NCBI RefSeq assembly: GCF_025144145.1
Contig: NZ_CP083546.1
Location: 2,806,501 to 2,870,500 of the forward strand
Direction of reading: 5' to 3'
DNA from: Leisingera sp. M658
Lineage (GTDB): Bacteria > Pseudomonadota > Alphaproteobacteria > Rhodobacterales > Rhodobacteraceae
DNA: 64,000 bases
Shown: piece after piece, positions 1 to 8,715 of the stretch
How positions within the stretch are numbered: position 1 is the first letter of the stretch
Layout of the letters: each line of letters opens with the position of its first letter
Program-made: the position numbers and the translations under genes
The notes under the pieces: model-generated
Databases searched by the model: none
What the model was told of the DNA's origin: nothing
The model's input: only the letters and a program-made list of their open reading frames with translations

Positions 1-1179
1 CTGCGTGAAATGTACACAGCCCTGGCGCTGATGATTGTGGTTAGCATCTCCTTCCTGATGACACTGGTCGGCCTGTCCCCGGCGCTTGGCGCTTTTCTGG
101 CCGGGGTGGTGCTGGCCAACTCCGAATTCCGGCACGAGATGGAAAGCGACCTTAACCCCTTCAAGGGGCTGCTTTTGGGGCTGTTCTTCATCACCGTCGG
201 CGCCGGCATCAACTATCGCCAGTTTCTGGCCGACCCTGGCGATCTGATCGGTCTGGCGCTCTTGGTGATCTTTGCCAAGGGGGCGGTGCTGTTTGCCGTC
301 GGCCGTGCCTTTGGCCTGCGCCGCCGCCGCTTGTGGCTGTTCACCCTCAGCCTGGCCCAGGCCGGCGAGTTCGGCTTTGTGCTGCTGGCTTTTTCCACCC
401 AGCTGAACGTGATTCCGGCGGCGCTTTCAGAAAAGCTTTTGCTGGTGATTGCCTTGTCGATGCTGATCACCCCGCTGTTGTTCATCGCTTATGACCTTTT
501 GTCAAAACGCATGGGTGACGCCCGGCAGGAGCATGAACCCGACGAGATTGACGAGGAAGGGCCGGTGATCATCGCGGGCATCGGCCGTTTCGGCCAGATC
601 GTCAACCGGCTGGTGCAGGCCAGCGGTTTCAAAACCGTGGTGCTGGACCATGATATGGAGGCGGTGCAGCTGATGCGCCGTTTCGGGGTCAAAAGCTTCC
701 TTGGCGACCCGACCCGGCCGGAACTGCTGAAAGCCGCCGGCATTGCCAAGGCCAAGGTTTTTGTGGTGGCGCTGGATGACCCGGAAGGCGTGGTCAAGAT
801 GGTGACCTATGTGCGCCGGGCCTATCCGGAGCTGCACATCATCGCCCGCGCCAAGGACCGCAACCATGTTTATGAGCTGTACAAAGCCGGCGCTGATGAC
901 ATCGTGCGCGAGATGTTCGACAGCTCGGTGCGTGCAGGCCGCTATGTGCTGGAGAACGTCGGCCTAAGCGAATATGAGGCCGCGCAGGCGGCGCAGACCT
1001 TTTATGCGCATGACCGTGCCAACCTGCGCGACCTTGCCCAGCACTGGATCCCTGGCGTGCCCGCCAGCCAGAACCCGGCCTATATAGACCGCGCCCGGGA
1101 GCTGGAGAAAGCCATCGAAAGCGCAATTTTTGAGATGGCCGAACGCAAACGAAAAAAGTCCACCAAAGCCGCCGAATGA
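1..1179 (+). CDS. Kef-type K+/H+ antiporter, C-terminal part (5' end outside window)
   Basis: This is the downstream part of a CPA2-family monovalent cation:proton antiporter (KefB/KefC/YbaL type), an inner-membrane exchanger usually gated by nucleotide or glutathione adducts. The reading frame is open from base 1, so the true start lies upstream and the first visible ATG at 10 is internal. The first ~160 visible residues are hydrophobic membrane helices containing the family's GLSPALGAFLAGVVLA and AQAGEFGFVLL segments. From about residue 187 follows a RCK N-terminal (NAD-binding) domain with the GIGRFGQIV nucleotide loop, then a charged Lys/Arg-rich tail. A weak stem-loop follows the stop and separates it from the convergent cobT. 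Substrate (K+ or Na+) cannot be told from sequence. Confidence 0.88.
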   Translation: MREMYTALALMIVVSISFLMTLVGLSPALGAFLAGVVLANSEFRHEMESDLNPFKGLLLGLFFITVGAGINYRQFLADPGDLIGLALLVIFAKGAVLFAVGRAFGLRRRRLWLFTLSLAQAGEFGFVLLAFSTQLNVIPAALSEKLLLVIALSMLITPLLFIAYDLLSKRMGDARQEHEPDEIDEEGPVIIAGIGRFGQIVNRLVQASGFKTVVLDHDMEAVQLMRRFGVKSFLGDPTRPELLKAAGIAKAKVFVVALDDPEGVVKMVTYVRRAYPELHIIARAKDRNHVYELYKAGADDIVREMFDSSVRAGRYVLENVGLSEYEAAQAAQTFYAHDRANLRDLAQHWIPGVPASQNPAYIDRARELEKAIESAIFEMAERKRKKSTKAAE

Positions 1180-1182
1180 CCA

Positions 1183-1207
1183 AAGGCCCGGGGTGAATCC
1201 GGGCCTT
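1183..1207. terminator. stem-loop between convergent antiporter gene and cobT
   Basis: A perfect 9-bp inverted repeat AAGGCCCGG / CCGGGCCTT with a 7-nt loop sits between the two convergent stops. T-runs on both sides are short (2-3 T), so it is a plausible but weak bidirectional terminator. Confidence 0.5.
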
Positions 1208-1232
1208 GCGGAAAAGATCTGGACGGGGCTGT

Positions 1233-2249
1233 TCAGCCGTCCGTCACCCCCGCCTCGGCAAAGGTCGCCATGCCGCTGTGGCAGGCGACGGCGCCTTTCA
1301 GCACTTGGATCGCCAGCGCCGCGCCGGAGGCCTCGCCCAGACGCAGGCCCAGCGACAACAGCGGCTGCTTGCCCAGCTTCGCCAGCAGCGCCGGATGCGC
1401 CCCCTCGGCGCTTTGATGGCCGGCCACTGCGTGGTCCAGCGCACCGTCTGCGGTTTGCATCAGGCAGGCCGCTGCAGCGCAGCAGATAAATCCGTCCAGG
1501 ATCACCGGGATATGCAGCACGCGCGCGGCAGCAATGGCGCCCGCCATGGCAGCAATTTCGCGTCCGCCCAGGCAGGCCAGCGCATCCAGCCCATCGTTGA
1601 CCCTGCCCTGATGCAGTGCAACGCCTTCGGCCACCACGCGGATTTTATTCGCAAGCCCCGCCTCATCCACACCGGTGCCGCGCCCGGTCCAATCCGCCGC
1701 CTCGCCGCCGAACAGCGCACAGGCCAGGGCGGCGGCAGGGGTGGTATTGCCGATGCCCATTTCGCCGACCACCAGCAGGTCAGCGCTTGGGTCCACCGCC
1801 TCCCAGCCGGTTTGCAGCGCAGCCAGCAGGTCAATCTGGTTCATCGCGGGCCCTTGGGTAAAATCGGCGGTCGGGCGCTCCAGCTCCAGCGCATGCACGT
1901 CCATGCGGGCGCCGGCCAGCCTGGCCAGCTGGTTGATGGCCGCGCCGCCGTGTTCGAAGTTGATCACCATCTGGGCGGTGACTTCCGGCGGAAAGGCCGA
2001 GACGCCCTGTGCCGTCACGCCGTGGTTACCGGCAAAGACGATCACCTGCGGTGCGGTGATTTCCGGCCTATCGCTGCCGCGCCAGCCGCCGTACCAGATG
2101 GCCAGCTCCTCCAACCGGCCCAAGGCACCGGGCGGCTTGGTCAGCTGGGTGTTGCGCGCAGCCGCACCGTCCAATGCGGCCTGGTCCTGCGCGGGCGCAC
2201 TGGCCAGTGCGGCGCGAAAATCATCAAGAGAGGAAAGCTGTGGCAGCAT
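1233..2249 (-). CDS. cobT: nicotinate-nucleotide--dimethylbenzimidazole phosphoribosyltransferase CobT
   Basis: CobT transfers phosphoribose from nicotinate mononucleotide to 5,6-dimethylbenzimidazole, giving alpha-ribazole phosphate for the lower ligand of cobalamin. The 338-residue product has the family signatures [14 protein letters not shown] and GEMGIGNTT and the C-terminal RLGE motif, whose Glu (about residue 306) matches the catalytic base. The frame stays open 42 codons further upstream, but the ATG at 2249 is preceded by a GAGG ribosome-binding site and begins at the normal family N-terminus. It is divergent from cobS, which uses the ribazole product, with about 100 bases between the two starts. 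I saw no cobalamin riboswitch in that gap. Confidence 0.95.
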   Translation of the reverse strand: MLPQLSSLDDFRAALASAPAQDQAALDGAAARNTQLTKPPGALGRLEELAIWYGGWRGSDRPEITAPQVIVFAGNHGVTAQGVSAFPPEVTAQMVINFEHGGAAINQLARLAGARMDVHALELERPTADFTQGPAMNQIDLLAALQTGWEAVDPSADLLVVGEMGIGNTTPAAALACALFGGEAADWTGRGTGVDEAGLANKIRVVAEGVALHQGRVNDGLDALACLGGREIAAMAGAIAAARVLHIPVILDGFICCAAAACLMQTADGALDHAVAGHQSAEGAHPALLAKLGKQPLLSLGLRLGEASGAALAIQVLKGAVACHSGMATFAEAGVTDG

Positions 2250-2350
2250 GTGAAAGCCTCGTTGCATCTGGGCGCGGGACGCGGATAAAGCGGATGGCAA
2301 TCTGTTTAACGGCTGACGGCAGTGCCGCAAGCCCCGCAATAGGCCCGTAA

Positions 2351-3109
2351 ATGCGAAAAAACGACATCCAGGCAAATGACATCCTGCTGGCGCTGGTTCT
2401 GCTGACCCGGCTGCCCTTGCCCCATCTGCCTGCGACGGCTTTTCAGCGGCAGGCCAAGGCGGTCTGGGCGTTTCCGCTGGCCGGGCTTGCCGTCAGCCTG
2501 CCGGCGGCGTTGGTTGCATCTTTTGCATTGCACATGAACCTGCCCGCCGCGGTCGCCGCGGGACTGGCGCTGGCGGTTCAGGTGATGCTGTCAGGCGCCA
2601 TGCATGAGGACGGGCTGGCCGATACTGCCGACGGGCTGTGGGGCGGGTTCACCCGGGACCGGCGGCTGGAGATTATGAAGGACAGCCGCATCGGCGCCTA
2701 TGGCGTGATTGCCCTGATCCTTGGGTTCGGCCTGCGCTGGAGCGCCCTGGCGGCGCTGATCGCCGCAGCAGGCGCCTGGCCGCTGCTGGCCTTGGCAATG
2801 CTGAGCCGGGCAGTAATGCCGGCGCTGATGCTGGCACTGCCAAACGCGCGCGCCGCCGGACTGTCGCAAACCGTGGGCCGTCCCCGCGCCCTGCCCTGTT
2901 TTCTGGCAGCCCTGCTGGCCATTGTCCTGTCGCTGCCGCTGATTGGCGCTGCGGCGTGGCCTGCGGCCTTGGCCATGGGTGCGTCTGCCCTGGGTTTGGG
3001 GGCGCTGGCCAAGGCCAGGATCGGCGGCCAGACCGGGGACATTCTGGGGGCAGCCCAGCAAATCGCCGAGATTGCCGGCCTGCTCACGCTTCTCGCACTC
3101 TGCAGCTGA
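2351..3109 (+). CDS. cobS: adenosylcobinamide-GDP ribazoletransferase CobS
   Basis: CobS is the membrane enzyme that joins adenosylcobinamide-GDP with alpha-ribazole (phosphate) to finish the nucleotide loop of cobalamin. The 252-residue protein is mostly hydrophobic helices and carries the acidic CobS signature [11 protein letters not shown] near residues 85-95. Length matches the family. It is divergent from cobT, so the pair forms a short cobamide-assembly module; other cob genes are not in the window. A stem-loop follows 20 bases after the stop. Confidence 0.94.
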   Translation: MRKNDIQANDILLALVLLTRLPLPHLPATAFQRQAKAVWAFPLAGLAVSLPAALVASFALHMNLPAAVAAGLALAVQVMLSGAMHEDGLADTADGLWGGFTRDRRLEIMKDSRIGAYGVIALILGFGLRWSALAALIAAAGAWPLLALAMLSRAVMPALMLALPNARAAGLSQTVGRPRALPCFLAALLAIVLSLPLIGAAAWPAALAMGASALGLGALAKARIGGQTGDILGAAQQIAEIAGLLTLLALCS

Positions 3110-3127
3110 GCCGGACCGTCGCATGAA

Positions 3128-3158
3128 AAAGGCCGCGCCCACGAGGGGCACGGCCTTT
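3128..3158. terminator. bidirectional intrinsic terminator between cobS and carD
   Basis: Stem AAAGGCCG / CGGCCTTT with a 15-nt loop. Read on the minus strand it ends in a five-T run, so it is a convincing terminator for carD; on the plus strand it ends cobS with three T. Confidence 0.75.
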
Positions 3159-3181
3159 CAATGACTGACTATTGCAGATGC

Positions 3182-3694
3182 TTATGCTGCAACGCGGGAG
3201 GTCAGAACCTCATCCACCTGCTTGGCGGCCGCAATCTCGTCGTTGCCGGATACTGCTGCAACTTCGCGGGTCAGGCGCTCAAGGGCTGCCTCATACAACT
3301 GGCGCTCGGAGTAGCTTTGTTCGCGCTGGTCGTCGGTGCGATGCAGGTCGCGCACCACTTCGGCGATCGAGATCAGGTCGCCGGAGTTGATCTTTTGCTC
3401 ATATTCCTGGGCGCGGCGCGACCACATGGCGCGTTTGACCTTGGCCTTGCCCTTCAGCGTTTTCATCGCTTGGGCAATCACGTCCGGCGAGCTGAGCGAG
3501 CGCATCCCCACCTCGGTTGCCTTGTTGGTCGGCACCCGCAGGGTCATCTTGTCTTTTTCAAAGGTGATCACGAAAAGCTCCAGCGCAAAGCCGGCCACTT
3601 CCTGCTCCTCGATCGAGATGATCTGGCCCACGCCATGCGCCGGGTAGACAACATACTCATTAGGGCGGAATTCGAGCTTCTTCGATTTGGTCAT
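3182..3694 (-). CDS. carD: CarD/CdnL-family transcription regulator
   Basis: CarD/CdnL proteins bind the RNA polymerase beta subunit and stabilise open promoter complexes, notably at rRNA and other housekeeping promoters. The 170-residue product starts with a lysine-rich leader and a CarD/TRCF-like Tudor domain (YVVYPAHGVGQIISIEEQ, residues ~19-36), followed by a helical C-terminal DNA-contacting domain with the MWSRRAQEYEQKI helix. Length and layout are typical for alphaproteobacterial CarD. The ATG sits behind GGAATAACCTGT, a weak ribosome-binding site. It lies downstream of fdxA on the same strand, separated by the fdxA terminator, so it is probably transcribed alone. Confidence 0.93.
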   Translation of the reverse strand: MTKSKKLEFRPNEYVVYPAHGVGQIISIEEQEVAGFALELFVITFEKDKMTLRVPTNKATEVGMRSLSSPDVIAQAMKTLKGKAKVKRAMWSRRAQEYEQKINSGDLISIAEVVRDLHRTDDQREQSYSERQLYEAALERLTREVAAVSGNDEIAAAKQVDEVLTSRVAA

Positions 3695-3995
3695 ACAGGT
3701 TATTCCTTACTCATAGCCGGGCGGCTCCGGCATTTTAGCGAACAAAATGCCCGGCCCCGGTCAGTTTGATTTGACCAGCCCCCAGGACATTTTATCCGCA
3801 GAAATACCGCCCAATCTGCGCACCACTGCTGGCGTGCGCCAGGGGCGGACTCCGATTGTTTATGTCTTTTGCCCTTTAAGCATACCACAAAAAAGGGCCG
3901 CCCGAAAGGCGGCCTGCAGATCAGGGTCCGTTAAAACCCCATGCGATGCGGCGGTTTCCCGCAAATTTGCGGCATCGCCCCTATCAGGCAGAGAA
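3695..3995. other. intergenic region: carD promoter and fdxA terminator
   Basis: About 300 bases between carD and fdxA, both on the minus strand. It holds the fdxA terminator and presumably the carD promoter. The short open frames here show no recognisable protein and no good ribosome-binding site. Confidence 0.5.
3888..3914 (-). terminator. intrinsic terminator of fdxA
   Basis: Read on the minus strand: 7-bp stem GGCCGCC / GGCGGCC with loop TTTCG followed directly by C and a run of T. Strong rho-independent terminator shape downstream of fdxA. Confidence 0.8.
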
Positions 3996-4334
3996 TCAGC
4001 CGCCTTCGCCGGGCGCTTCGGAGAAATACTTCTCCATCTTGCCCTCTTCGCCGTCGCGTTCCTCGTAGCCCGGCATCGGGTCTTTCTTGGAGACGATGAC
4101 CGGCCACAGTTCAGAGTATTTGCGGTTGAACTCGACCCATTTGTCCATGTCCGGCTCGGTATCCGGGCGGATTGCATCTGCTGGGCATTCCGGTTCGCAA
4201 ACGCCGCAATCGATGCATTCGTCGGGGTGGATCACCAAGGTGTTCTCGCCCTCGTAAAAGCAATCCACCGGGCATACCTCGACACAGTCGGTGTATTTGC
4301 AGGCGATGCAGTTTTCCGTCACGACATAGGTCAT
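3996..4334 (-). CDS. fdxA: seven-iron ferredoxin FdxA
   Basis: Small soluble electron carrier with one [3Fe-4S] and one [4Fe-4S] cluster. Cysteines at 9, 17 and 50 and at 21, 40, 43 and 46 follow exactly, shifted by one, the ligand pattern of Azotobacter ferredoxin I (3Fe ligands first set, 4Fe ligands second set). The C-terminal third is the extended acidic tail ([17 protein letters not shown]) typical of this ferredoxin subtype. 112 residues, normal length. It follows the helicase and S4-protein genes on the same strand with a ~60-base gap; the helicase-S4-fdxA-carD order suggests a conserved neighbourhood rather than one pathway. Confidence 0.95.
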   Translation of the reverse strand: MTYVVTENCIACKYTDCVEVCPVDCFYEGENTLVIHPDECIDCGVCEPECPADAIRPDTEPDMDKWVEFNRKYSELWPVIVSKKDPMPGYEERDGEEGKMEKYFSEAPGEGG

Positions 4335-4396
4335 AATACCGAGTCCCGTTTTCCGTTTGCGCCTAGCTAATCCAGACCGGCGACGGCTTCAAGCCG

Positions 4397-4771
4397 TCAA
4401 AGGGTATCCTGCTTGCGAGTAAGATCAAGCGCTCTGCGGGCTTTTTTGTCCGGCCGGCCTTTTCCTTCGAACCTGGGATTGGCCGGAATTTTTTCCTGCT
4501 TTTCCGTCATATCGAAGTACAGTGCCTGGGCTTCGGGCGCGGGGCCGCGGCGTTCGCCGATGGCCTCGACCCGCACCACGCGGATCACTTTGGCCTGGGC
4601 AAAGGTCAGAACGTCACCCGGGGTGACGTTCTGAGCCGGTTTCAAGGTCTTGGTGCCGTTGAGACGCACATGGCCCGCGCTGACCTGTTTTGCAGCCAGG
4701 CTGCGGGTTTTGAAAAACCGCGCATGCCATAGCCACTTGTCGATGCGGATCTTGGGCGCGCCCTCGGTCAT
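4397..4771 (-). CDS. S4-domain RNA-binding protein (Hsp15-like)
   Basis: Small basic RNA-binding protein. Residues ~8-60 form an S4 domain (RIDKWLWHARFFKTRSLAAK, AGHVRLNG), the fold also used by Hsp15/HslR, which recycles blocked 50S subunits. The C-terminus is lysine- and arginine-rich and likely disordered. 124 residues. The start lies 7 bases after the stop of the upstream RNA helicase, so the two are almost certainly co-transcribed and coupled, which supports a shared role in RNA or ribosome metabolism. The exact target is not evident from sequence. Confidence 0.88.
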   Translation of the reverse strand: MTEGAPKIRIDKWLWHARFFKTRSLAAKQVSAGHVRLNGTKTLKPAQNVTPGDVLTFAQAKVIRVVRVEAIGERRGPAPEAQALYFDMTEKQEKIPANPRFEGKGRPDKKARRALDLTRKQDTL

Positions 4772-4778
4772 GGCAGGA

Positions 4779-7730
4779 TCAGTCGCCCTGTTTCAGCCCC
4801 ATCAGCGCGGCGGCAAAGGGGTTGTCGGGGTCGATCTGCTTTTCCTTCCTGGCAGGGCGCGCGGAATAGGTCTTGGCGCCCTGATCCTGACGCGGACCGC
4901 CCTTGCGGCCCGGTTTGCCGCGCGGGCCGCCTTCGCGGTCGCCGCCTTTGGCGCCGCGCGGTTTGCCCTTGCCTGCCGGCTTGCCGTCGCCCTGCGGACG
5001 GCGGTTCTGCTGGCGCTGGCCGCCCTGGCGTCCGCCCCGGTTGCCGCCCCAGGTGAAAGTGAAGAAGACTTCCATTTCCGGTTCGGCAGCAGCATCCGCT
5101 TCAGCAGCCGCTTCGGGCTTGGCTTCTGCACTATCTTCCGCAGGTGCCGTGTCTTGTGCAGGTGCCGTGTCTTCAGCAGGTGAGGCCTCGGCCTCAGCGG
5201 CGGGAGCTTCGGCAGCGGCGTCTTCAGCGGGTGCTGCATCCGCAGCTTCAACAGCCGGCTCTTCCGTTGCAGGTGCCGCGTCACCAGCTGCTTCAGCAGG
5301 CTTGGCTTCTGCATCTTCAGCAGGTTTCGCTTCCGCTTCCGCCGCAACCGGCTTCACCTTCTGGCGCTCGCCCTTTTCGGCCTTGTAACCCAGACCCTGC
5401 ATCAGGTCGGCGAACTGCTCCAGCGTCATGCCGGTGATCGACAGCATGTCAGCCTTGGCTTCAAAGCCGCCGCGGCTGTCTTCGCCGCGCAGCATGTCGG
5501 CCAGGCGTTCCAGCATGTCGATGCGGATCATCCGTTCACCCGCCGCGCGGTAGCCGGACATGGTGTCATAGCCGTCGGGCGCGTCCTTGGCGGAGGGCAC
5601 CGTGACCAGACCGGGAGGCGGCGATTCGGGGAAATCCTGCAGACCGTTGGCCAGCGACCACAGCACCAGCCGCAGACGGGTCGGCGCGGGCTTCAGCAAG
5701 AGCGGCATGAAAATGGTGAACTGGCCGAAACGGATGCCATGCTTGCGCAGCGCGCCGCGGGCGTCCTGGTCCAGGTCCTTCACCTCTTGCGCGATGCTTG
5801 CACGCGGCAGCACGCCAAGGTTTTCGACCATGCGGAACGCAAAACCACGGGCCAAGCCGGTCAGCTCTTCGTCCTTTTGCAAGGCCAGCAGCGGCTCAAA
5901 CAGCGCGTTGATCTTGCGGGTGATGAAATGCAGCAGGCGGCGTTCCACCTTCTGGGCGACATCCGGTCCGGCGGACTCGTCCACAAAGACCTCGATCTGC
6001 GGGGTCAGCGCGTCGGCGCCGGCAACCAGTTTGCCCACCGCATGTTCGCCCCACATCAGGCCGCCCTGTTCGGTGTAATCGATCTCGGTATCGGGCGCGT
6101 TATAGAACCGGTCCGCACGCAGATGGAATTGCGGCGCCAGCGCCTGCAGCGAGGCCGCCTTCAAGGCCTTGGCCTCGGCACCCTGCGCGCTTTTGTCCGG
6201 GCTGAACCGGAACCCCTCGAGACGGCCGACGAATTCGCCTTCAACCGTCACTTCACCCTTGTCATTCACTTCGGCCAAAAGGGCCTCCTTCTGTTTGAGC
6301 CGGCGCAGCAGCACAGACGTGCGCCGGTCCACAAATCTTTGCGTCAAGCGCTCGTGCAGAGCATCTGACAACCTGTCTTCTACAGCGCGCGTCTCTCCGC
6401 GCCAATGGCTTTCGTCACGCAGCCAGCCATTCCTTTGCGCGACATAAGTCCACGTGCGGATAAATGCCAGCCGCTTGGACAATGTGTCGATGTTGCCGTC
6501 GGTGCGGTCAATTCGCTTTATCTGGCGGGCCATCCAGTCGTCCGGCACCACGCCGCCGCCCTGCAGATGTTCAAAAATCACCCCCAGAAGCGAGGCATGT
6601 TCGGCGTGGGAGATGCCGCGGAAATCGGGAATCCGGCAGATATCCCACAACAGTTTCACCGATTGCGCGTTGGTGGTGCGCGAGATCACGGCGGATTCGC
6701 GCGACAGCATTTTCAGCGCGCCCAGGTCATCCGCCTCGCGCGCTTTGATCAGGTTTTCGTCCGAAGGGCTTGATTCGAGCGAGTGGATCAGCGCCTCAAC
6801 CGTGCCGAACTGCAGATCCGCAGACCGCCAGTTCAGCTTTTTCAGCGGCGTGAACTGGTGGTTCATGATCGCAGACGCCGTGCCCTCGTCCAGGGGCCGC
6901 GCATCGCCGGTCACACCAAAGGTGCCATGGCTCATCCCGCGGCCTGCACGGCCGGCGATCTGCGCCAGCTCATTCGGGGCCAGCTCGCGCATCCGGCGGC
7001 CGTCGAATTTGCGGGTCGAAGAAAACGCCACATGGTCGATATCCAGGTTCAGCCCCATGCCGATGGCATCAGTGGCGACCAGGTAATCCACCTCGCCGTT
7101 CTGATACAGCTCCACCTGGGCATTGCGTGTGCGGGGGCTAAGCGCCCCCATCACCACCGCCGCGCCGCCCTTCTGGCGGCGGATCAGCTCGGCAATCGCA
7201 TAGACATTATCAACCGAAAACCCGACAATTGCAGTGCGCGGCGGCATCCGGCTTATCTTTTTCGAACCTGCATAGACAAGATCCGACAGCCGCTCGCGGC
7301 GGTGGAACTCCACCCCGGGCACCAGCGCCGAAATCGGCCCCCGCATGGTGTCGGCGCCCAGGAAAAGTGTCTCCAGCGTGCCGCGGGCGCGCAGCAGGCG
7401 GTTGGTAAAGACATGGCCGCGCTCGGGATCGGCACAAAGCTGAATCTCGTCGATCGCCAGGAAGTCGCAGCCCATGCCCTCGGGCATCGCCTCCACCGTG
7501 CAGATCCAGTATTTCGCGCGCGGCGGCACGATGCGTTCCTCGCCGGTGACCAGCGCCACCACCGACGGCCCGCGCGCCGCCACCACCTTGTCATAGACCT
7601 CGCGCGCCAGAAGCCGCAGCGGAAAGCCCATGACGCCGGTGCGGTAGCCCAGCATCCGTTCAATGGCGTAATGGGTTTTGCCGGTATTGGTCGGGCCCAG
7701 AACGGCCACGATCCGCGATGCGCTTGCCAT
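4779..7730 (-). CDS. SUV3-like superfamily 2 RNA helicase with acidic and RG-rich tail
   Basis: A 983-residue DExH-type helicase resembling the SUV3 helicase of the mitochondrial RNA degradosome. The N-terminus has Walker A GPTNTGKT (residues 12-19), a DEIQ Walker B box (94-97) and the late helicase motif AQIAGRAGRG, followed by the SUV3-type C-terminal region to about residue 790. Then comes an Ala/Glu/Pro-rich acidic stretch (about 795-890) built of short degenerate repeats, a Gly/Arg/Lys-rich stretch with RGG-like repeats (about 900-965) and a short end DPDNPFAALMGLK-like. The tail resembles the intrinsically disordered RNA-binding tails of degradosome components. It heads a unit with the S4 protein. 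The likely role is unwinding structured RNA; direct partners are unknown. Confidence 0.88.
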   Translation of the reverse strand: MASASRIVAVLGPTNTGKTHYAIERMLGYRTGVMGFPLRLLAREVYDKVVAARGPSVVALVTGEERIVPPRAKYWICTVEAMPEGMGCDFLAIDEIQLCADPERGHVFTNRLLRARGTLETLFLGADTMRGPISALVPGVEFHRRERLSDLVYAGSKKISRMPPRTAIVGFSVDNVYAIAELIRRQKGGAAVVMGALSPRTRNAQVELYQNGEVDYLVATDAIGMGLNLDIDHVAFSSTRKFDGRRMRELAPNELAQIAGRAGRGMSHGTFGVTGDARPLDEGTASAIMNHQFTPLKKLNWRSADLQFGTVEALIHSLESSPSDENLIKAREADDLGALKMLSRESAVISRTTNAQSVKLLWDICRIPDFRGISHAEHASLLGVIFEHLQGGGVVPDDWMARQIKRIDRTDGNIDTLSKRLAFIRTWTYVAQRNGWLRDESHWRGETRAVEDRLSDALHERLTQRFVDRRTSVLLRRLKQKEALLAEVNDKGEVTVEGEFVGRLEGFRFSPDKSAQGAEAKALKAASLQALAPQFHLRADRFYNAPDTEIDYTEQGGLMWGEHAVGKLVAGADALTPQIEVFVDESAGPDVAQKVERRLLHFITRKINALFEPLLALQKDEELTGLARGFAFRMVENLGVLPRASIAQEVKDLDQDARGALRKHGIRFGQFTIFMPLLLKPAPTRLRLVLWSLANGLQDFPESPPPGLVTVPSAKDAPDGYDTMSGYRAAGERMIRIDMLERLADMLRGEDSRGGFEAKADMLSITGMTLEQFADLMQGLGYKAEKGERQKVKPVAAEAEAKPAEDAEAKPAEAAGDAAPATEEPAVEAADAAPAEDAAAEAPAAEAEASPAEDTAPAQDTAPAEDSAEAKPEAAAEADAAAEPEMEVFFTFTWGGNRGGRQGGQRQQNRRPQGDGKPAGKGKPRGAKGGDREGGPRGKPGRKGGPRQDQGAKTYSARPARKEKQIDPDNPFAAALMGLKQGD

Positions 7731-7756
7731 TGCTTCAGCCCCCGCCCCGATGGGGC

Positions 7757-8323
7757 TTACAGTTCCCGGCCCTCGGCCAAGGGCGCCAATCGTTCGAGGG
7801 CGCTGCTTACGTCCTCGTGGTGCGGATGTATAGCCTTGGCCCGCTGATAGGCCTGATAGGCGCGTTCAGGATTGCGGAATTGCTCGAACAGGGCGCCCAG
7901 CGCGTAGATCGCGTTGTAATCCATCGGGTTCAGCGCCAGCGCGCGTTCCAGATCCGCCACCGAAGGCCCGTAAAGCCCCAGCGCGAAATAGACGCGGGCC
8001 CGTTCGTACCAGCCGCGGGCAAATTCCGGCGCATGATCGGTCAGCGCGGTCAGATGTTCCGCTGCCTGCTGCAAATCGCCGCGCTCCAGCGCGTCGGTGC
8101 CGCGCCGCAGCAGCAGATCCATCGCAGGCGAGCCGCTTTTGGCCCAAAGCGCCTGCAGCTCGCGGTCGATGGCCGCAGCCTCGGAGAGTTCCGACACGGC
8201 CAGATCCTGCAGCAGCGCATCGGCGGAATGCTGCTGTGCCGCGCCGGCCCCAGGCAAGGAATACGTGACTGTGACTGCCGTTGCCGCCACGATAGCTTTG
8301 AGCTTTGGGAGATTTGCCAGCAT
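7757..8323 (-). CDS. periplasmic TPR-repeat protein
   Basis: 188-residue exported protein: an N-terminal signal peptide (KAIVAATAVTVTYSL, cleavage likely near AGAAQQ) followed by at least three tetratricopeptide repeats (ERARVYFALGLYGPSVADLE, then NAIYALGALFEQFRNPERAY). TPR arrays act as protein-protein scaffolds. The frame is open 59 codons further upstream, but the ATG at 8323 is preceded by GGGGG and begins right at the signal peptide, so I take that start. It lies 27 bases upstream of the helicase gene on the same strand. No specific function can be assigned. Confidence 0.82.
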   Translation of the reverse strand: MLANLPKLKAIVAATAVTVTYSLPGAGAAQQHSADALLQDLAVSELSEAAAIDRELQALWAKSGSPAMDLLLRRGTDALERGDLQQAAEHLTALTDHAPEFARGWYERARVYFALGLYGPSVADLERALALNPMDYNAIYALGALFEQFRNPERAYQAYQRAKAIHPHHEDVSSALERLAPLAEGREL

Positions 8324-8424
8324 GATGCCCCCAGTGTAATCCAGCGCGCGGCAAATTCCAGTATTGGATGCAAATGCTTCACAGATTTGTGCTATGAAGC
8401 GCGCAAAACAGATTGAGGACGGAC

Positions 8425-8715
8425 ATGAGCGATACCCTGGCACAAGCGGCAGAGACCCTGAACAGCAAACTGGACGCAGGCGAATTTGACGCCTCCGCAA
8501 AATTCGAGATTGAGGGGCTGGGCTCCATCGTGCTTGACGGCGCAGGCGCCCGCGTCAGCGACGAAGACACCGATGTCACCATGAAAGCCGACGCCGACAC
8601 GTTCCAGTCGATCCTTGAGGGTGACCTTAACCCCACCGCTGCCTTCATGTCCGGCAAGCTGACCATCGATGGTGACATGGGCACCGCGATGAAGCTGGCC
8701 TCGGCCCTGTCCTGA
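8425..8715 (+). CDS. SCP2 sterol-binding domain protein
   Basis: A stand-alone SCP2-type lipid-binding domain of 96 residues, with the family features FEIEGLGSIVLDG, DVTMKADADTFQ and the GKLTIDGDMGTAMKL end. Such domains hold acyl chains or sterol-like lipids in a hydrophobic tunnel. A TTG 12 bases upstream could extend the frame, but ATG 8425 is preceded by GAGGAC at proper spacing. Its stop codon overlaps the start of the next hydrolase by one base, so the two are translationally coupled and may act on related lipids. Confidence 0.9.
   Translation: MSDTLAQAAETLNSKLDAGEFDASAKFEIEGLGSIVLDGAGARVSDEDTDVTMKADADTFQSILEGDLNPTAAFMSGKLTIDGDMGTAMKLASALS

Noticed and set aside
2250-2350. possible cobalamin riboswitch between cobT and cobS
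   Set aside because: No B12-box consensus found on either strand and the gap is too short for a full element plus promoter.
5073-5348. tandem repeat as a possible minisatellite or CRISPR-like array
   Set aside because: The repetition encodes the Ala/Glu/Pro tail of the helicase in frame; units are degenerate and have no spacers.
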